Assembly: GCA_905372345.1 (NCBI GenBank)
Contig: CAJPPE010000086.1
Span: 1 to 6,759, forward strand
Direction: 5' to 3'
Length of the DNA: 6,759 bases
Source: an uncultured Treponema sp.
GTDB taxonomy: Bacteria; Spirochaetota; Spirochaetia; Treponematales; Treponemataceae
Shown here: piece by piece, positions 5,645-6,759 of the stretch
Position numbering within the stretch: position 1 is the stretch's first letter
Layout: each line of letters starts with the position of its first letter
Notes under the pieces: model-generated
The model's database searches: none
Seen by the model: only the letters and a program-made list of their open reading frames with translations
What the model was told of the DNA's origin: nothing
Translations under genes and position numbers: made by a program

Positions 5645-6730
5645 CTATTTTATAAGTTTAAATTCTGCAATTACAGGATGATGATCCGAAACTTCAAAAT
5701 TTAAATCTGTTGTTTTTACCCAAACAATCTCAACATTTGGAGAACATATAAAGCCGTCAATTATGGTTGTATAGCTTTCACCATTAACGTAGGGCTTTTC
5801 CAAAAGGCGAACTGTCGGCACCAAACTATCAAAGCCCCATTTCCAGTCCTTACCGATAAAATCGGCAGGAGAATATTCTATCCATTCAAGAAATTCATCA
5901 GGCGTAGTATAAGGCATAAACTGATCTTTTTCTACTCCCGGAAAAAGAGAATTCCAATCGCCTCCGGCAATTACCCAGTGTCCTTCATTATATAATTTTA
6001 AAGCAAGGTTTTGTAAAAATTCCATTTCTTGCTTTCTTAATACGCCGGCAGCATCGTAGGCCGAAAGATGTAAATTTATTATATAAAGATTTTTGCCCTG
6101 AACATCGGTTTTGATTTCAGAAACTAGAAGGCATCGCTTTAAGTTGACGGTTTTTAATGGCCATGAAAAGGCTCCCGGAAGCTGAAGCCTCTCCGCTTTT
6201 TGTATTCCATATTTACTTAAAGTAAAAACACCACTTTTTACTCTTCCCAAGGGGTTTAAAACGGGTGCCGGCACAATGAGGGCATCATAGTTTGCTGCAA
6301 AAACGGAATCATAATCGGCAAAAAAATCGGATAGGGCTTTTTTTTGGTTTACATAAAAGCTGCGTTTTGATTTTACATCGATTTCTTGTAAAAGGTTAAA
6401 ACTGCAATCTTCTTTTTTAAGTAAAGCTTTTACTCTTTCGAGGTTATTTAATACAGCTTCCTTGCTTCGGGCTGTAACATTTTTTCCGCCGTCATAAAAA
6501 AAGTCGTTTTGAGCATCAAGACCGCAATAGCCTATGTTCCAGCTTAAAACCTTCAAAGCCTCATCAGTCTTTAAAAGTTGTTCTTTTGCACCCTTATTTA
6601 TATCGGCTTTTTCGACAGTCTTAGGGCGATATTCCGCTATGGTAACAAAAAGGAAAAAAGCGGCAGTTAAAAAAAGTAAAATCACTATAACTATCAGAGG
6701 AATAAAAACAAATAATTTTCGTGATCTCAT
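5645..6730 (-). CDS. Membrane-anchored endonuclease/exonuclease/phosphatase family protein
   Basis: This is a DNase I-fold, metal-dependent phosphoesterase of unknown substrate. With the start at 6730 it has 361 residues. A basic start (MRSRK) is followed by a hydrophobic segment at about 6-31, read as an uncleaved signal anchor or signal peptide; there is no lipobox Cys. The catalytic domain therefore probably faces the periplasm. Family motifs appear in order: VLSWNIG (N65), LLQEID (E116), INLHLSAY (H221), AGGDWNSLF (D258, N260), IIDGF (D325) and C-terminal SDHHP (S348-D349-H350). All catalytic positions expected of the family seem intact. The start is set by GGAG 6 nt before the ATG at 6730; the ATG 12 nt further upstream lacks a ribosome site. 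It could act on nucleic acid, phospholipid or another phosphodiester, and the sequence does not decide which. It looks more AT-rich than the acc genes. Its promoter lies at or beyond the window edge. Confidence 0.85.
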   Translation of the reverse strand: MRSRKLFVFIPLIVIVILLFLTAAFFLFVTIAEYRPKTVEKADINKGAKEQLLKTDEALKVLSWNIGYCGLDAQNDFFYDGGKNVTARSKEAVLNNLERVKALLKKEDCSFNLLQEIDVKSKRSFYVNQKKALSDFFADYDSVFAANYDALIVPAPVLNPLGRVKSGVFTLSKYGIQKAERLQLPGAFSWPLKTVNLKRCLLVSEIKTDVQGKNLYIINLHLSAYDAAGVLRKQEMEFLQNLALKLYNEGHWVIAGGDWNSLFPGVEKDQFMPYTTPDEFLEWIEYSPADFIGKDWKWGFDSLVPTVRLLEKPYVNGESYTTIIDGFICSPNVEIVWVKTTDLNFEVSDHHPVIAEFKLIK

Positions 6731-6736
6731 TTTAAG

Positions 6737-6740
6737 CTCC
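6737..6740 (-). promoter_or_regulatory. Ribosome binding site that fixes the phosphoesterase start
   Basis: On the minus strand GGAG (6740-6737) is followed by CTTAAA and ATG at 6730-6728, a 6-nt spacing. The alternative ATG at 6742-6740 overlaps this GGAG and has no comparable site before it. Confidence 0.65.
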
Positions 6741-6759
6741 ATAATATTAAGTTTCTATG

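Noticed and set aside
5610..5660. Separate hutH promoter (TTAAAC-N17-TATAAA on the minus strand)
   Set aside because: The -35 matches only three of six bases and the region is uniformly AT-rich, so chance matches are expected.

Overview
The window looks like chromosomal DNA of a spirochaete of the genus Treponema, most likely an oral T. denticola-type species. This rests on AT-leaning composition with AAGGAG-type ribosome sites, the overall look of the protein sequences, and a complete bacterial type II acetyl-CoA carboxylase set. I could not run a search, so the genus is an inference.

Layout, left to right. Positions 2-79 hold the 3' end of an unidentified plus-strand gene. A probable extended -10 promoter (109-138) then precedes a four-gene plus-strand operon, accB-accC-accD-accA (182-3981). 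It encodes every subunit of acetyl-CoA carboxylase: the biotin carrier protein, biotin carboxylase, and the beta and alpha halves of carboxyltransferase. The complex makes malonyl-CoA, the first committed step of fatty acid synthesis. The operon is tight (10-nt gap accB/accC, 1-nt overlap accD/accA) except between accC and accD, where 176 nt separate the genes. A hairpin terminator that can serve both strands (4011-4052) separates accA from the convergent minus-strand genes. These are hutH, histidine ammonia-lyase (4086-5609), and upstream of it a membrane-anchored endonuclease/exonuclease/phosphatase-fold protein (5645-6730). Only 35 nt lie between those two, so they may share a transcript.

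The most unusual structure is the accC-accD gap. It contains four consecutive perfect or near-perfect inverted repeats (2093-2131, 2135-2162, 2174-2202, 2204-2247) that fill almost all of the space. The array is bounded by a 9-bp near-perfect direct repeat (AGGAGAGTT / AGGAGACTT), and its ends are imperfect inverted repeats of each other (ATAAACAGT / ATAAAAAGT in complement). Removing the array and one repeat copy would restore a normal 11-nt gap with a good ribosome site. I infer a small non-coding inserted element (MITE-like) or an intergenic RNA processing/attenuation element. AccC also has two departures from the usual biotin carboxylase sequence: a 7-residue deletion just after the catalytic arginine, and Val in place of the usual Tyr of HPGYGFLSEN.

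The rest is ordinary housekeeping and catabolic gene content. Apart from the accC-accD element I see no sign of an undescribed multi-gene system.
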